64,000 nucleotides of DNA from Rhodopseudomonas pseudopalustris (GTDB lineage Bacteria; Pseudomonadota; Alphaproteobacteria; Rhizobiales; Xanthobacteraceae): positions 186,001-250,000 of the forward strand of contig NZ_FODT01000002.1 in assembly GCF_900110435.1 (NCBI RefSeq), in the 5' to 3' direction. Numbering within the stretch: the stretch's first letter is position 1; each line of letters starts with the position of its first letter. The position numbers and the translations under genes are program-made. Positions 46,660 through 56,645 of this stretch are shown here, piece after piece. Below the pieces are notes generated by a model. It saw nothing but the letters and a program-made list of their open reading frames with translations, did no database searches and had not been told where the DNA came from.

Positions 46660-47820
46660 ATGAGCAGAGCATCCAATGCCCTCAAGCGCCCGCCGGTCAA
46701 GGCGCCCTCCGAGCCGGTGGGCGCAATCTCCCCTTTTCCCGCGATCGAGGTTGCGATCGACAAGCAGCGACGACGTGGTCGCGGCGCGCAATCGAACGAC
46801 AGCGGCCGCTTCGAGGCCGAAGCGCGGGTCGCGTTCGACGACGGCTGGCAGAGCCTCGACGAATTGCCGCCGTTCAAGACCACCGTCGCGCTGGACACCG
46901 CGCGCAAAGTGATCACCCGCAACGAGTCGCCGGATATCGGCTTCGACCGTTCGATCAATCCGTATCGCGGCTGCGAGCATGGCTGCGTGTATTGCTTCGC
47001 GCGGCCGACCCACGCTTTTCTCGGGCTGTCGCCGGGGCTGGATTTCGAGTCGCGGCTGTTCGCCAAGCCGGATGCGCCGGCGCTACTGGAGAAGGAGCTC
47101 GCCGCCGCCGATTACGAGCCGCGGATGATCGCGATCGGCACCAACACCGATCCGTATCAGCCGATCGAGCGCGAGCGGAAGATCATGCGCGGCATCCTCG
47201 AAGTGCTGGAGAAGACCGGGCATCCGGTCGGCATCGTCACCAAATCGGCGTTGGTGACGCGCGATATCGATATCCTGGCGCGGATGGCGAAGCGTCAGCT
47301 CGCCAAGGTCGCGCTGTCGGTGACGTCGCTCGATCCCAAGCTCGCGCGCTCCATGGAGCCCCGCGCGTCCTCGCCGGCGAACCGGCTCGAGGCGCTGAAG
47401 CGTTTGTCCGACGCGGGCATCCCGACCACGGTGATGGTGGCGCCGGTGATCCCGGCGCTGAACGACATCGAGATCGAGCGCATTCTGGACGCCGCCGCCC
47501 ATGCCGGCGTCAAGGAAGCGAGCTATGTGATGCTGCGGCTGCCGCTCGAAGTCCGCGATTTGTTCCGCGAATGGCTGATGGCGAACTATCCGGACCGTTA
47601 TCGCCATGTCTTCACCATGATCCGCGACATGCGCGGCGGCCGCGACTATGACTCGCAATGGGGCACGCGGATGAAGGGCACCGGCCCGATCGCCTGGATG
47701 ATCGGCCGCCGGTTCGAGACCGCCTGCGCCCGGCTCGGACTGAACAAGCGTCGCTCGAAACTCACCACGGACCATTTCGCGAAACCTGAGCGGGCCGGGC
47801 AGCAGTTGAGTTTGTTCTGA
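46660..47820 (+). CDS. PA0069-family radical SAM protein
   Basis: This 386-residue protein has the radical SAM cluster motif RGCEHGCVYCFARPTH (CxxxCxxC) near residue 105. It is followed by AIGTNTDPYQPIERERKIMRGILEVL and IVTKSALVTRDIDIL, as in the SPL-like PA0069 family. The enzyme's substrate is unknown. GTG 46639 is an alternative start. Confidence 0.88.
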   Translation: MSRASNALKRPPVKAPSEPVGAISPFPAIEVAIDKQRRRGRGAQSNDSGRFEAEARVAFDDGWQSLDELPPFKTTVALDTARKVITRNESPDIGFDRSINPYRGCEHGCVYCFARPTHAFLGLSPGLDFESRLFAKPDAPALLEKELAAADYEPRMIAIGTNTDPYQPIERERKIMRGILEVLEKTGHPVGIVTKSALVTRDIDILARMAKRQLAKVALSVTSLDPKLARSMEPRASSPANRLEALKRLSDAGIPTTVMVAPVIPALNDIEIERILDAAAHAGVKEASYVMLRLPLEVRDLFREWLMANYPDRYRHVFTMIRDMRGGRDYDSQWGTRMKGTGPIAWMIGRRFETACARLGLNKRRSKLTTDHFAKPERAGQQLSLF

Positions 47821-47834
47821 AGCGGAGGAAGCAC

Positions 47835-48278
47835 TTGATCGAATCTCTGAGGCCACGGCTGACCGTCATCACGCTCGGCGTCGACGACGTGAAAACCAGT
47901 GCTGCATTCTACGAACGGCTCGGCTTCGTGCGGGCCCCGGGCGGCGGCGACCAGGTTGCATTCTTCGACACCGGCGCCAGTGCGCTGGCGCTCTATTCCT
48001 GGAAGCTGCTGGCTGAGGATGCGACGCAGGCGGATCAGCCGCGGCCCGCTGCATTCAGGGGTGCCACCTTGGCCTGGAACTGCCGGACTCCGGAAGAGGT
48101 CGACGCCGTGCTCGCTTTTGCGGTTGAGACGGGCGCGCAGCTGTTGCGAGCGGCTGGCGCGACCCATTATGGCGGCTATCGCGGCTATTTCACCGATCCG
48201 GACCAGCACGTCTGGGAAGTCGTCACCGCACCCGGCGTCGACGTGAGAGACGATGGCCGGGTCGATCTGTCGTCGTAG
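47835..48278 (+). CDS. VOC-family (glyoxalase-like) protein
   Basis: This 147-residue protein has two VOC half-domains (LTVITLGVDDVKTSAAFYERLGFV, and TLAWNCRTPEEVDAVLAFAVETGAQ). It ends in YFTDPDQHVWEV, a metal-ligand region of the fold. It seems to start at TTG 47835 after CGGAGGAAG. The reaction is not predictable; it lies 14 bp after the radical SAM gene. Confidence 0.8.
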   Translation: MIESLRPRLTVITLGVDDVKTSAAFYERLGFVRAPGGGDQVAFFDTGASALALYSWKLLAEDATQADQPRPAAFRGATLAWNCRTPEEVDAVLAFAVETGAQLLRAAGATHYGGYRGYFTDPDQHVWEVVTAPGVDVRDDGRVDLSS

Positions 48279-48349
48279 CGCCGTTGGATTGCGGGGCTGA
48301 TTGACGGTTCCGGGTTGCGCGGGAGGCGTCGAGCCCGCAGCATCCCGGC

Positions 48350-49246
48350 ATGATTCGGGAACCCCAGAAGTCCGCCAAGGCCGCGTCGAAGTCGTCGGCC
48401 CTGCGGGCGCGACCATCGGTCGCCAAGGCGACGTCTACCAAGGCAACTTCTAGCAAGGCTTCGTCTTCCAAGGCTGCGTCTTCCAAAGCCGGGGCCGATG
48501 CTGGTGCTGCAAAACCGCGTACCAAAGGCCTCGGCAAGGGCGTCATTGCGGTGGCGCAGCCGAGCTTTCGGCGTGAACGGGCGCTGATCAAGCGCGGCGT
48601 CTGGCCGGTCGCCGGCTGCGACGAGGCCGGACGCGGACCGCTCGCCGGCCCCGTCGTCGCGGCGGCGGTGGTGCTCGACCCGAAGCGCGTGCCCAAGGGG
48701 CTCGACGACTCCAAGCGGCTCACCGCGGACAGGCGCGAGGAGCTGTTCGAGGAAATCTGCGCCACCGCGCAGGTCGCGGTCGCTTACGCCTCGCCGGAGC
48801 GGATCAACCGCGACAACATCCTGCGTGCCTCGCTGTGGGCGCTGACCCGCGCCGTGCACGCGCTGCCGGATCTGCCGCAGCACGTTTTCGTCGATGGCCG
48901 CGACCGGCTGGCGACGCGGTGCGAAAGCGAGGCGGTGGTCGGCGGCGACGGCCTGATCGCGTCGATCGCGGCGGCCTCGATCATCGCCAAAGTGTCGCGC
49001 GACCGCCTGATGTGCCATCTCGCGCAGGAATGCCCCGGCTACGGCTTCGAATCCCACAAGGGCTATGGCGTGCCCGAGCATCTCGCAGCCTTGGCGCGGC
49101 TCGGCCCGACAGTGCATCACCGCCGGTTCTTCGCCCCGGTCGCCGCCGCATGGCGAAAAATCGAGGGCGTGCCGGCCGAGCAGACCGGTGTCACCGGCGA
49201 CCTGTTCGAAACCCCAGTCGACGCAGGGATCGCCGCCACGCTGTGA
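48350..49246 (+). CDS. rnhB: Ribonuclease HII with Ala/Ser/Lys-rich N-terminal extension
   Basis: This 298-residue enzyme cuts RNA in RNA/DNA hybrids. The catalytic domain starts at about residue 85 with [20 protein letters not shown]; the other acidic residues are expected in DGRDRLA and [11 protein letters not shown]. RNase HII is usually about 200-220 residues. The first 80 residues here are low complexity (repeated Lys-Ala-x-Ser-Ser) and resemble a histone-H1-like tail that could bind nucleic acid. Confidence 0.92.
   Translation: MIREPQKSAKAASKSSALRARPSVAKATSTKATSSKASSSKAASSKAGADAGAAKPRTKGLGKGVIAVAQPSFRRERALIKRGVWPVAGCDEAGRGPLAGPVVAAAVVLDPKRVPKGLDDSKRLTADRREELFEEICATAQVAVAYASPERINRDNILRASLWALTRAVHALPDLPQHVFVDGRDRLATRCESEAVVGGDGLIASIAAASIIAKVSRDRLMCHLAQECPGYGFESHKGYGVPEHLAALARLGPTVHHRRFFAPVAAAWRKIEGVPAEQTGVTGDLFETPVDAGIAATL
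48425..48484 (+). repeat. Four 15-bp tandem repeats in rnhB
   Basis: AAGGCGACGTCTACC, AAGGCAACTTCTAGC, AAGGCTTCGTCTTCC and AAGGCTGCGTCTTCC follow each other without gap. They code for a five-residue unit (K-A-x-S-S/T). The number of copies may vary between strains. Confidence 0.85.
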
Positions 49247-49317
49247 GCGCGGCCAAGCTGGTTGCCTGTGGCGGCGGCGGGCTCTATCACGGGCCAACCG
49301 AACTCCGCTGGCCCCTC

Positions 49318-50829
49318 ATGCGCTTTACCTCCCTGATCATCGAGCTGATCCGCGCCCGGCCGCGGCTGATGTTCTGGCTGGTGGTGTCGGCGCAGGCGCT
49401 GCTCTGGGTGCTGGTGCCGCTGCTGGTCTATTCCAGTCCGCCCGAAGGCGTCGCCACGGTCCTCGCCTATGGCCGCGAGTATCAGGTCGGCAGCGACCTC
49501 GGGCCGCCGCTGGCGTTCTGGCTCGCCGATATCGCGTTTCGCGCCGCGGGCGGCCATATGGTGGGCGTCTATCTGCTGGCGCAGGTCTGTTTCATCATCA
49601 CCTTCTACGGGCTGTTTCAGCTCGCGCGCAGCATGGTCGGCCCGCAGCACGCGGTGATCGCCGTGCTGCTGACGTCGACGGTGACCGCCTTTGCGGAGCA
49701 GGGCGCCGAATTCGGTCCGCTGGTCCTGGCGCGGCCGCTCTGGGCGCTGGTGTTGTGGCACAGCTGGGAAATCATCGGCCGCGGCCGGCGCAGCGCCTGG
49801 TTCGCGCTGTCGATCGAGGTCGGGCTGTTGCTGCTGACCACGGTGGCCGCGCCGGCCCTGCTGCTGCTGCCGATCGGCTTCGCGCTGTCGACCGCGCGCA
49901 GCCGGCGCGCTTTGATGTCGCTGGATCCGCTGTTCAGCCTGCTGGTGGTCGCAGTGCTGGTGCTGCCCTATGGGATCTGGCTGCTACGCGCCGACATTTT
50001 CGCGCTGCCGCCGCTGCCCGCGTTGGGCGATCTCGGCGATCGTGCGCTGCTCGGCGCCGAACTGTTCGGCGGGCTGCTGGTCGCAATCGGCGGGATGGCG
50101 CTGCTGGTGCTGCTCAATACCAGCCGTTTTGACCCGAGGCCGGACGACGCGCCGGTCGTGTACCGCGCACCGGTCGATCCGTTGGCCCGGCAGTTCGTGT
50201 ACTTCTTCGCACTCGCGCCGGCGCTGCTCGGCGCCATCGTCGCCGGCCTGTTCGGGCTGAAGCACGTCATTGGCGGGGCGGGGATCGCTCTGCTGATGGT
50301 CGGACTCGCGGTGGTGATCGCGACCGGCGACCTCATCCATCTGCGCCGGCAGCGCGTGCTGCGCGCGGCGTGGGCCGCGCTGGTGGCGGCGCCGGCGCTG
50401 GCGGTGATTGTGGCGTCCGTGGTTCAGCCCTGGGTCAGCCAGACCGAACTCGCCACATCGCTGCCCGCCAAGGACATCGCCCGCTATTTCGGCGACAGTT
50501 TCGAGCGCCGCACCGGCCGGCCGCTATCGGCGGTGGCGGGCGATCCAGAGCTTGCCGGTCTGATCGCGATGGGCGCGTCGCGGCCACATCTGTTTCTCGA
50601 CGCGACGCCGTCGCGCACGCCCTGGGTGACGCCGGCGACGTTCAACGAGCGCGGCGGCGTGGTGGTTTGGCGCGCCGCCGATACCGCCGGCAGGCCGCCG
50701 CCGGAACTCGCCATGCGGTTTCCCGATATCGTGCCGGAGCTACCGCGCGCGTTCGAACGGATGATCGCCGGGCGTCAGCCCTTGCTGCGGATCGGTTGGG
50801 CGATCGTGCGGCCGAAAGCGGCGCCTTAA
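49318..50829 (+). CDS. Multi-spanning glycosyltransferase-like membrane protein (ArnT/GT39-like)
   Basis: This 503-residue protein has an N-terminal helix (FWLVVSAQALLWVLVPLLVY) and about ten more hydrophobic segments. An Asp-containing loop follows the first helix (YQVGSDLGPPLAFWL), similar to the ArnT/PMT-type glycosyltransferases that use polyprenyl-phosphate sugars. The C-terminal 120 residues are soluble and probably periplasmic. The acceptor is not known. The start at 49318 is just upstream of the first helix. Confidence 0.75.
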   Translation: MRFTSLIIELIRARPRLMFWLVVSAQALLWVLVPLLVYSSPPEGVATVLAYGREYQVGSDLGPPLAFWLADIAFRAAGGHMVGVYLLAQVCFIITFYGLFQLARSMVGPQHAVIAVLLTSTVTAFAEQGAEFGPLVLARPLWALVLWHSWEIIGRGRRSAWFALSIEVGLLLLTTVAAPALLLLPIGFALSTARSRRALMSLDPLFSLLVVAVLVLPYGIWLLRADIFALPPLPALGDLGDRALLGAELFGGLLVAIGGMALLVLLNTSRFDPRPDDAPVVYRAPVDPLARQFVYFFALAPALLGAIVAGLFGLKHVIGGAGIALLMVGLAVVIATGDLIHLRRQRVLRAAWAALVAAPALAVIVASVVQPWVSQTELATSLPAKDIARYFGDSFERRTGRPLSAVAGDPELAGLIAMGASRPHLFLDATPSRTPWVTPATFNERGGVVVWRAADTAGRPPPELAMRFPDIVPELPRAFERMIAGRQPLLRIGWAIVRPKAAP

Positions 50830-50842
50830 GATCCATCGCCCG

Positions 50843-51691
50843 TCAGTTCACCGGCGATTCCAGCGCCGCGAATGCGGTGGCGATCGCGCGCAGATCTTGC
50901 CACGCCAGTCGTTTGTAGGTCGGCTGTCGCAGCAGATAGGCCGGGTGCAGCGTCGGCAGCGCGCGGATCGTGCGCGCGCCGTTGTGGTAATCGAACCAGC
51001 GCCCGCGCGTGCGCATGATGCCGTCGCGGGTCGATAGCAGCGCCTGGGTCGAGGGATTGCCGAGCGTCACCAGAATCGCAGGATCGACCAACTCGATCTG
51101 CCGCCTGATGAACGGCAGGCAGATCTGGGTCTCCTGGGGCGTCGGCGTGCGGTTGCCCGGCGGTCGCCATGGAATCACATTGGCGATGTAGACCTTGCTG
51201 CGGTCGAGGCCGATCGCCGCGAGCATCAGGTCGAGCAACTTGCCGGAGCGGCCGACGAACGGCAGCCCTTCGATGTCCTCCTCGCGGCCCGGCGCTTCGC
51301 CGACCAGCATGATACTGGCCTTCGGATTACCGTCGGCGAACACCAACCTTGTGGCAGTCGATCGCAGCGCGCAGCCGTCGAACTGCTCCATCAGCGCGCG
51401 CAAAGCCTCAAGTGAAGGTGCGGTCGCGGCCGCCTCGCGGGCCGAAACAATCGCAGCTTCCGGTAACGGCGGAATGGCGCCGGCCGGTTGGGTCCTCGGT
51501 CGTGGCGCGAGCGATCGAATTTTTTCCGAGTCCGGCCGGGGCGCAGCCTCGCTGGCTTCGGCTTGAACCGGTACAACGATCGCGTCGTCGAGTAGCCGGT
51601 TGATCGGCTCATCGTTCAGTGCGCAGTCGACGCCGGCTTCGAGATAGAACGCCAGCAACTGCTGCAAGCTCGGCGCGGGTTCAGGTGTCAT
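50843..51691 (-). CDS. Uracil-DNA glycosylase, family 4/5-like
   Basis: This 282-residue enzyme has an N-terminal 100-residue Ala/Pro-rich region and then the glycosylase domain: IMLVGEAPGREEDIEGLPFVGRSGKLLD (motif A, GEAPG-E), YIANVIPWRPPGNRTPTP, and TLHPAYLLRQP (motif B with His). Three or four Cys (GCALRS, ICLPF) would bind the Fe-S cluster of this family. It is convergent with the membrane protein and divergent from ETF-QO. Confidence 0.9.
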   Translation of the reverse strand: MTPEPAPSLQQLLAFYLEAGVDCALNDEPINRLLDDAIVVPVQAEASEAAPRPDSEKIRSLAPRPRTQPAGAIPPLPEAAIVSAREAAATAPSLEALRALMEQFDGCALRSTATRLVFADGNPKASIMLVGEAPGREEDIEGLPFVGRSGKLLDLMLAAIGLDRSKVYIANVIPWRPPGNRTPTPQETQICLPFIRRQIELVDPAILVTLGNPSTQALLSTRDGIMRTRGRWFDYHNGARTIRALPTLHPAYLLRQPTYKRLAWQDLRAIATAFAALESPVN

Positions 51692-51887
51692 GACGGGCGA
51701 TCGATCGAGGACGGAGTGAAGAAAGCGGGATGAGTTCGCATTTCGCACAGCGAACTGTGCCCGAGAAAAACGCGGCGTGAAAGCCGGAACGATCGGGCGG
51801 CAGGTACATTTGGGTGGTTGTCCTTCCGATAAAAATAAGAAAGAACACCTGTAGGAAACGTTCAAGAGTGCCTCTGCGAGAAAATAC

Positions 51888-53546
51888 ATGAGCGACGAAA
51901 CGCTGCCGCCCCGCGAATCGATGGAATTCGACGTTGTGATCGTGGGGGCGGGACCTTCGGGACTGGCTTCCGCAATCCGCCTGAAACAGCTCAATCCGGA
52001 GCTGTCGGTGGTCGTCGTCGAGAAGGGCTCCGAGGTCGGCGCGCACATCCTCTCGGGTGCGGTCATCGACGTGACGCCGCTCGACAAGCTGATGCCGGGC
52101 TGGCGCGAGGACGAGGCCTGTCCGCTCAAGACGCATGTCGAGGACGATCATTTCTACGTCATGACGTCGGAGAAGGCCTACAAGGTCCCGAGCATCATGG
52201 TCCCGCCGATGCTCAACAACCACCAGAACTTCATCGGCTCGCTCGGCGATCTGTGCCGGTGGCTCGGGCCCAAGGCCGAGGAACTCGGCGTCGAGATCTA
52301 TCCCGGCTTCGCCGCGACCGAAGTGCTGTACGGCGACAACGGTGAAGTGCGCGGCGTCGCGACCGGCGACATGGGCATCGGCCGCGACGGCCAGCCCAAG
52401 GATTCATTCACGCGCGGCATGGAACTGCTCGGCAAGTACACGCTGTTCGCGGAAGGCGCACGCGGCAGCCTGGCGAAGCAGCTGATCGCGAAATACAAGC
52501 TCGACAAGGACAGCGATCCGCCCAAATTCGGCATCGGGCTCAAGGAAGTCTGGGAGATCGATCCGTCGAAGCACCGCAAGGGCCGGATCGCGCATTCGTT
52601 CGGCTGGCCGCTCAGCAACAACATCGGCGGCGGCTCGTTCCTGTATCACTACGGCGCGAATCTGGTTGCGGTCGGCTTCGTCGTGCATCTCAACTACGAC
52701 GATCCGTATCTGTCGCCGTTCGAGCAGTTCCAGAAGTTCAAGACGCACCGTTCGGTCGCGCCGATCTTCGAGGGCGGCAAGCGGATCTCCTACGGCGCCC
52801 GTGCCATCACCGAGGGCGGCTATCAGTCGGTGCCGCGTCTGACCTTCCCCGGCGGCGCGCTGGTCGGCTGCGCCGCGGGCTTCGTCAACGTGCCGCGCAT
52901 CAAGGGCGTTCACAACGCGCTCGGCTCCGGCATGCTGGCTGCGGAACATGTCGCGGCGGCGCTCGCCGAAGGGCGCAGCAATGACGAGGTGAAGAGTTAC
53001 GAGGAGTCGTGGCGCGATTCCGCGATCGGCCGCGATCTGTTCAGGATCCGCAACGTCAAGCCGCTGTGGTCGAAATTCGGCACCGCGGTCGGCGTGGTGC
53101 TGGCCGGCTTCGAGATGTGGTGTTCGACGCTCGGCTTCTCGGTGTTCGGCACGCTGTCGCACGGCAAGCCCGACCGCTCGACGCTCGATCCTGCCCAGTC
53201 GCACGAGCCGCATCCGGGACCGAAGCCGGACGGCAAGCTGACCTTCGATCGGCTGTCCTCGGTGTTCCTGTCGAACACCAATCACGAGGAAGACCAGCCG
53301 GTGCATCTGAAGGTTGCCGACATGGCCCTGCAGAAGAAGTCGGAGCACGACGTCTTCGCCGGACCGTCCGGGCGCTATTGCCCGGCGGCGGTGTATGAAT
53401 GGGTCGAGGACCCGTCGGGGCCGCGCTTCGTGATCAATGCGCAGAACTGCGTCCACTGCAAAACCTGCGACATCAAGGATCCGAACGGCAACATCACCTG
53501 GGTGCCGCCGGAAGGTGGCGGCGGGCCGAATTATCAGGGCATGTGA
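51888..53546 (+). CDS. Electron transfer flavoprotein-ubiquinone oxidoreductase (ETF-QO)
   Basis: This 552-residue enzyme passes electrons from ETF to ubiquinone. FAD binding is at FDVVIVGAGPSGLASAIRL. The middle has PRLTFPGGALVGCAAGFVN and KGVHNALGSGMLAAE, and the C-terminal ferredoxin-like cluster is INAQNCVHCKTCDIKDP. Normal family length. It stands alone, without ETF genes next to it, and was annotated by high motif identity. Confidence 0.95.
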   Translation: MSDETLPPRESMEFDVVIVGAGPSGLASAIRLKQLNPELSVVVVEKGSEVGAHILSGAVIDVTPLDKLMPGWREDEACPLKTHVEDDHFYVMTSEKAYKVPSIMVPPMLNNHQNFIGSLGDLCRWLGPKAEELGVEIYPGFAATEVLYGDNGEVRGVATGDMGIGRDGQPKDSFTRGMELLGKYTLFAEGARGSLAKQLIAKYKLDKDSDPPKFGIGLKEVWEIDPSKHRKGRIAHSFGWPLSNNIGGGSFLYHYGANLVAVGFVVHLNYDDPYLSPFEQFQKFKTHRSVAPIFEGGKRISYGARAITEGGYQSVPRLTFPGGALVGCAAGFVNVPRIKGVHNALGSGMLAAEHVAAALAEGRSNDEVKSYEESWRDSAIGRDLFRIRNVKPLWSKFGTAVGVVLAGFEMWCSTLGFSVFGTLSHGKPDRSTLDPAQSHEPHPGPKPDGKLTFDRLSSVFLSNTNHEEDQPVHLKVADMALQKKSEHDVFAGPSGRYCPAAVYEWVEDPSGPRFVINAQNCVHCKTCDIKDPNGNITWVPPEGGGGPNYQGM

Positions 53547-53782
53547 CCACGATGTCGTGAGCGGTTGCGGCCGGAGAGAAATGCCCCGGCCACGATGCTG
53601 CCATGTTGCGGCAGTCTCAATCGGATCGAGGGCCGCGCCGCGACACTTTGCGGTGCTGCGGCTTCGATGCGTGCCTGGTCCAATCCTTGCGGTTGGGCGC
53701 TAAAACCGTCATTGTCATCGGCCAGACGCTGCCGGCTCGGCGGCCGGGACATCCGAGCCCTTTCCTGGAGCTAGGCAATTTG

Positions 53783-55561
53783 ATGCTTCTTCACCGACTC
53801 CGTCGCTCGATGTTTGTCGCCGTCACCGTCGCGGCACTGCCGATCGCGGGTCAGGCGCTGGCGCAGACCCCGGACCATCCCGCTGACAATTCGGCGCAGT
53901 TTCCGTCCGGCCAGGATTTGCGGTCGATGACGACGGCCGGCAGCTATCTGGCCGCCCGTCACGCCAGCGTCGAGCGCGACGCCGCCGCGGCGGCGGCGTT
54001 CTATCGTTCGGCGCTGCGCACCGATCCGAAGAACAACGAGCTGCTCGACCGCGCCTTCATCTCTTCGCTGGCCGAAGGCAATATCGACGAGGCCGTCAAG
54101 CTCGCCGATCGCATCCTCAAGATCGACAAGACCAACCGCGTCGCTCGTCTCGTGCTCGGCGCTCGGGACCTCAAGACAAAGAAATACGCGTCCGCGATTC
54201 AGAACGTGAATCTGTCGGTCCGCGGCCCGATCACCGACCTGATCGCGACCCTGCTCGCGAGCTGGGCGATGGAGGGAGCCGGCGACGTCAAGGGCGCGGT
54301 GGCCAATATCGACAAGCTCGCCGGTCCGGAATGGTATCCGATCTTCAAGGATCTCCATTCCGGTATGATCCTCGAACTCGCGAACCGTCAGAAGGACGCT
54401 GGCGTTCGCTTCGAACGCGCCTACAAGCTCGACGATTCCGCGCTTCGGGTGATGGACGCCTATGCGCGCTGGCTGTCGCGCAACAAGGACGACAAGTCCG
54501 CGGTGGCCGTCTATGAGAGCTTCGACAAGAAGCTGTCCCGTCATCCGCTGGTTGTCGAAGGCCTGAACGACACCAAGGCCGGCAAGAAGCTGCCGCCGCT
54601 GGTCGACAGTCCGCAGGCCGGCGCGGCCGAGGCGCTGTACGGCATCGGCGCGTCGCTGACCCGCCGCGGCGGCGAAGACCTCGCCCTGGTCTATCTGCAG
54701 CTCGCGCTGTATCTGCAGCCCGATCACGCGCTGGCGCTGCTGGCGCTCGGCGACCTCTACGAGTCGGTCAAGAAGCCGCAGATGGCGGTGAAGGTCTACG
54801 AGCGCGTGCCGGCGAATTCGCCGCTGAAGCGCAACGCTCAAATCCAGCTCGCCACCGATCTCGATGCGACCGACCGCAGCGAGGAGGCGATCAAGATCCT
54901 GAAGACCGTGATTGCCGAAGACGGCAAGGATCTGGAAGCGATCATGGCGCTCGGCAATATCGAGCGCGGCCGCAAGAAGTTCGCCGACTGCGCCGTGACC
55001 TATTCGCAGGGCATCGACGCGCTGTCCGGGGCCGAGAAGAACAGCTGGGTTTATTACTACTTCCGCGGCATCTGCGAGGAGCGCTCCAAGCAGTGGGCCA
55101 AGGCCGAGATCGACATGAAGAAGGCGCTGCAGCTCCAGCCGGAGCAGCCGCACGTTCTCAATTATCTCGGCTATTCCTGGATCGACCAGGGCATCAATCT
55201 CGACGAAGCGATGAAGATGATCAAGCGCGCCGTCGATCAGCGTCCCGACGACGGCTACATCGTCGATTCGCTCGGCTGGGCATATTTCCGCATCGGCAAT
55301 TTCGAGGATGCGGTGAAGACGCTGGAACGCGCGATTGATCTGAAGCCGGAAGATCCGACCATCAACGATCATCTCGGCGACGCTTACTGGCGCGTCGGTC
55401 GCACGCTGGAGGCGCGTTTCCAGTGGGCGCACGCCCGCGACCTCAAGCCCGATCCGGAAGAACTACCGAAGATCGAGGCCAAGCTCGCCAACGGCCTGCC
55501 GGACGACACCTCGTCGGCGGCCTCGGCGGACAAGAAAAAAGAAGACGGCAAGGGCGGCTGA
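53783..55561 (+). CDS. Exported tetratricopeptide-repeat protein
   Basis: This 592-residue protein starts with a signal peptide (RRSMFVAVTVAALPIAGQALAQ/TPDH). It consists of about ten TPR-like helix pairs; examples are LALVYLQLALYLQPDHALALLALGDLYES and WAKAEIDMKKALQLQPEQPHVLNYLGYSWIDQ. It ends in a Lys/Asp-rich tail. It probably acts as a periplasmic scaffold; the partner is unknown. The 236-bp gap upstream holds a few GC-rich hairpins but no clear gene. It is 1 bp from ispE. Confidence 0.88.
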   Translation: MLLHRLRRSMFVAVTVAALPIAGQALAQTPDHPADNSAQFPSGQDLRSMTTAGSYLAARHASVERDAAAAAAFYRSALRTDPKNNELLDRAFISSLAEGNIDEAVKLADRILKIDKTNRVARLVLGARDLKTKKYASAIQNVNLSVRGPITDLIATLLASWAMEGAGDVKGAVANIDKLAGPEWYPIFKDLHSGMILELANRQKDAGVRFERAYKLDDSALRVMDAYARWLSRNKDDKSAVAVYESFDKKLSRHPLVVEGLNDTKAGKKLPPLVDSPQAGAAEALYGIGASLTRRGGEDLALVYLQLALYLQPDHALALLALGDLYESVKKPQMAVKVYERVPANSPLKRNAQIQLATDLDATDRSEEAIKILKTVIAEDGKDLEAIMALGNIERGRKKFADCAVTYSQGIDALSGAEKNSWVYYYFRGICEERSKQWAKAEIDMKKALQLQPEQPHVLNYLGYSWIDQGINLDEAMKMIKRAVDQRPDDGYIVDSLGWAYFRIGNFEDAVKTLERAIDLKPEDPTINDHLGDAYWRVGRTLEARFQWAHARDLKPDPEELPKIEAKLANGLPDDTSSAASADKKKEDGKGG

Positions 55562-55562
55562 C

Positions 55563-56465
55563 GTGAGTGACGGATTGCCGATGACTGCGCTGAGCGAGCA
55601 GGCGCGCGCCAAGGTCAACCTGACCCTGCGGGTGGTGGGCCGGCGCGTCGACGGTTATCACGATCTCGAAAGCGTGGTGGCGTTCGCCGATTGCGCCGAT
55701 CGCCTGACGCTGCAACCCGGCGCCGAGCTCAGTCTGGTCACGTCCGGGCCGGGCGCGCAGGATTGCGGCGACACCTCCGACAATCTGGTGCTGAAGGCGA
55801 CCCGCCTGCTCGCCGAACGCGTGCCGAACCTGCGCACCGGCGGCTTTGTCCTCGACAAGCATCTGCCGGTCGCCGCCGGAATCGGCGGTGGCTCGGCCGA
55901 CGCGGCGGCGGCGTTACGGCTGCTCGCCCGCGCCAACGAGTTGTCCGCCGACGATCCGCGCGTGGTCGAGGCGGCGCGGCTCACCGGCGCTGACGTGCCG
56001 GTCTGCCTGCCGTCCAAGCCCTGCGTCATGACCGGCGTCGGTGAAAATCTGTCCCCGCTGCAATTGCCGCGGTTGCCTGCGGTGATGGTCAATCCGCGCG
56101 TGCCGGTGGCGACCAAGGAGGTGTTCGCCGCGCTTGGCCTGCGCGCCGGCCAGCTCAACGTCGGCGTCGTCGATTTGCTGAAATCGACCGGCTGGCCGAC
56201 CGACGGCTCCTCCGCCGCCGACTGGATTGCGGCGGTCAAGCGCGGCACCAACGATCTCGAAGCGCCGGCGCTGAAGGTCGAGTCGATCGTCGGCGAGGTG
56301 CTGCGGGCGCTGGCCGCGCTGCCGGGCGTGCGGTTGTCGCGGATGTCCGGCTCCGGCGCGACCTGCTTCGCGCTGTTCGCCAATGACGACGACGCGCAGG
56401 CCGGCGCGCAACTGCTGAAGGCCGCGCAGCCCGGCTGGTGGGTTCACGCCGGCGCGCTGAGCTGA
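55563..56465 (+). CDS. ispE: IspE, 4-diphosphocytidyl-2-C-methyl-D-erythritol kinase
   Basis: This 300-residue GHMP kinase takes part in the MEP isoprenoid pathway. RAKVNLTLRVVGRRVDGYHDLESVV is the first motif, LPVAAGIGGGSADAAAALRLL the ATP loop, and SRMSGSGATCFALF the third motif. GTG 55563 or ATG 55581 may be the start. The gene lies 350 bp from a polyprenyl-diphosphate synthase, which uses the products of the pathway. Confidence 0.95.
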   Translation: MSDGLPMTALSEQARAKVNLTLRVVGRRVDGYHDLESVVAFADCADRLTLQPGAELSLVTSGPGAQDCGDTSDNLVLKATRLLAERVPNLRTGGFVLDKHLPVAAGIGGGSADAAAALRLLARANELSADDPRVVEAARLTGADVPVCLPSKPCVMTGVGENLSPLQLPRLPAVMVNPRVPVATKEVFAALGLRAGQLNVGVVDLLKSTGWPTDGSSAADWIAAVKRGTNDLEAPALKVESIVGEVLRALAALPGVRLSRMSGSGATCFALFANDDDAQAGAQLLKAAQPGWWVHAGALS

Positions 56466-56476
56466 TCAAAAGCTCT

Positions 56477-56622
56477 CGTCATTCCGGGGCGCGCGCAGCG
56501 CGAACCCGGAATCCATAGCCCCTGGCCTCGCTGGTGAGCGAGATGGGCGAGCGGCCTCGGCCCAACTCCAACCTGTGGTTATGGATTCCGGGTTCGCCGC
56601 TACGCGGCGCCTCGGAATGACC
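56477..56622. repeat. Dispersed inverted repeat, second copy (CGTCATTCCGGGGCGC family)
   Basis: CGTCATTCCGGGGCGC opens the element and GGCGCCTCGGAATGACC closes it, with the inner pair CCCGGAATCCAT / ATGGATTCCGGG. Arms match the copy at 35,887 closely while the central part differs. Confidence 0.8.
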
Positions 56623-56645
56623 GAGAGGGGGACCCCGATCACAGT

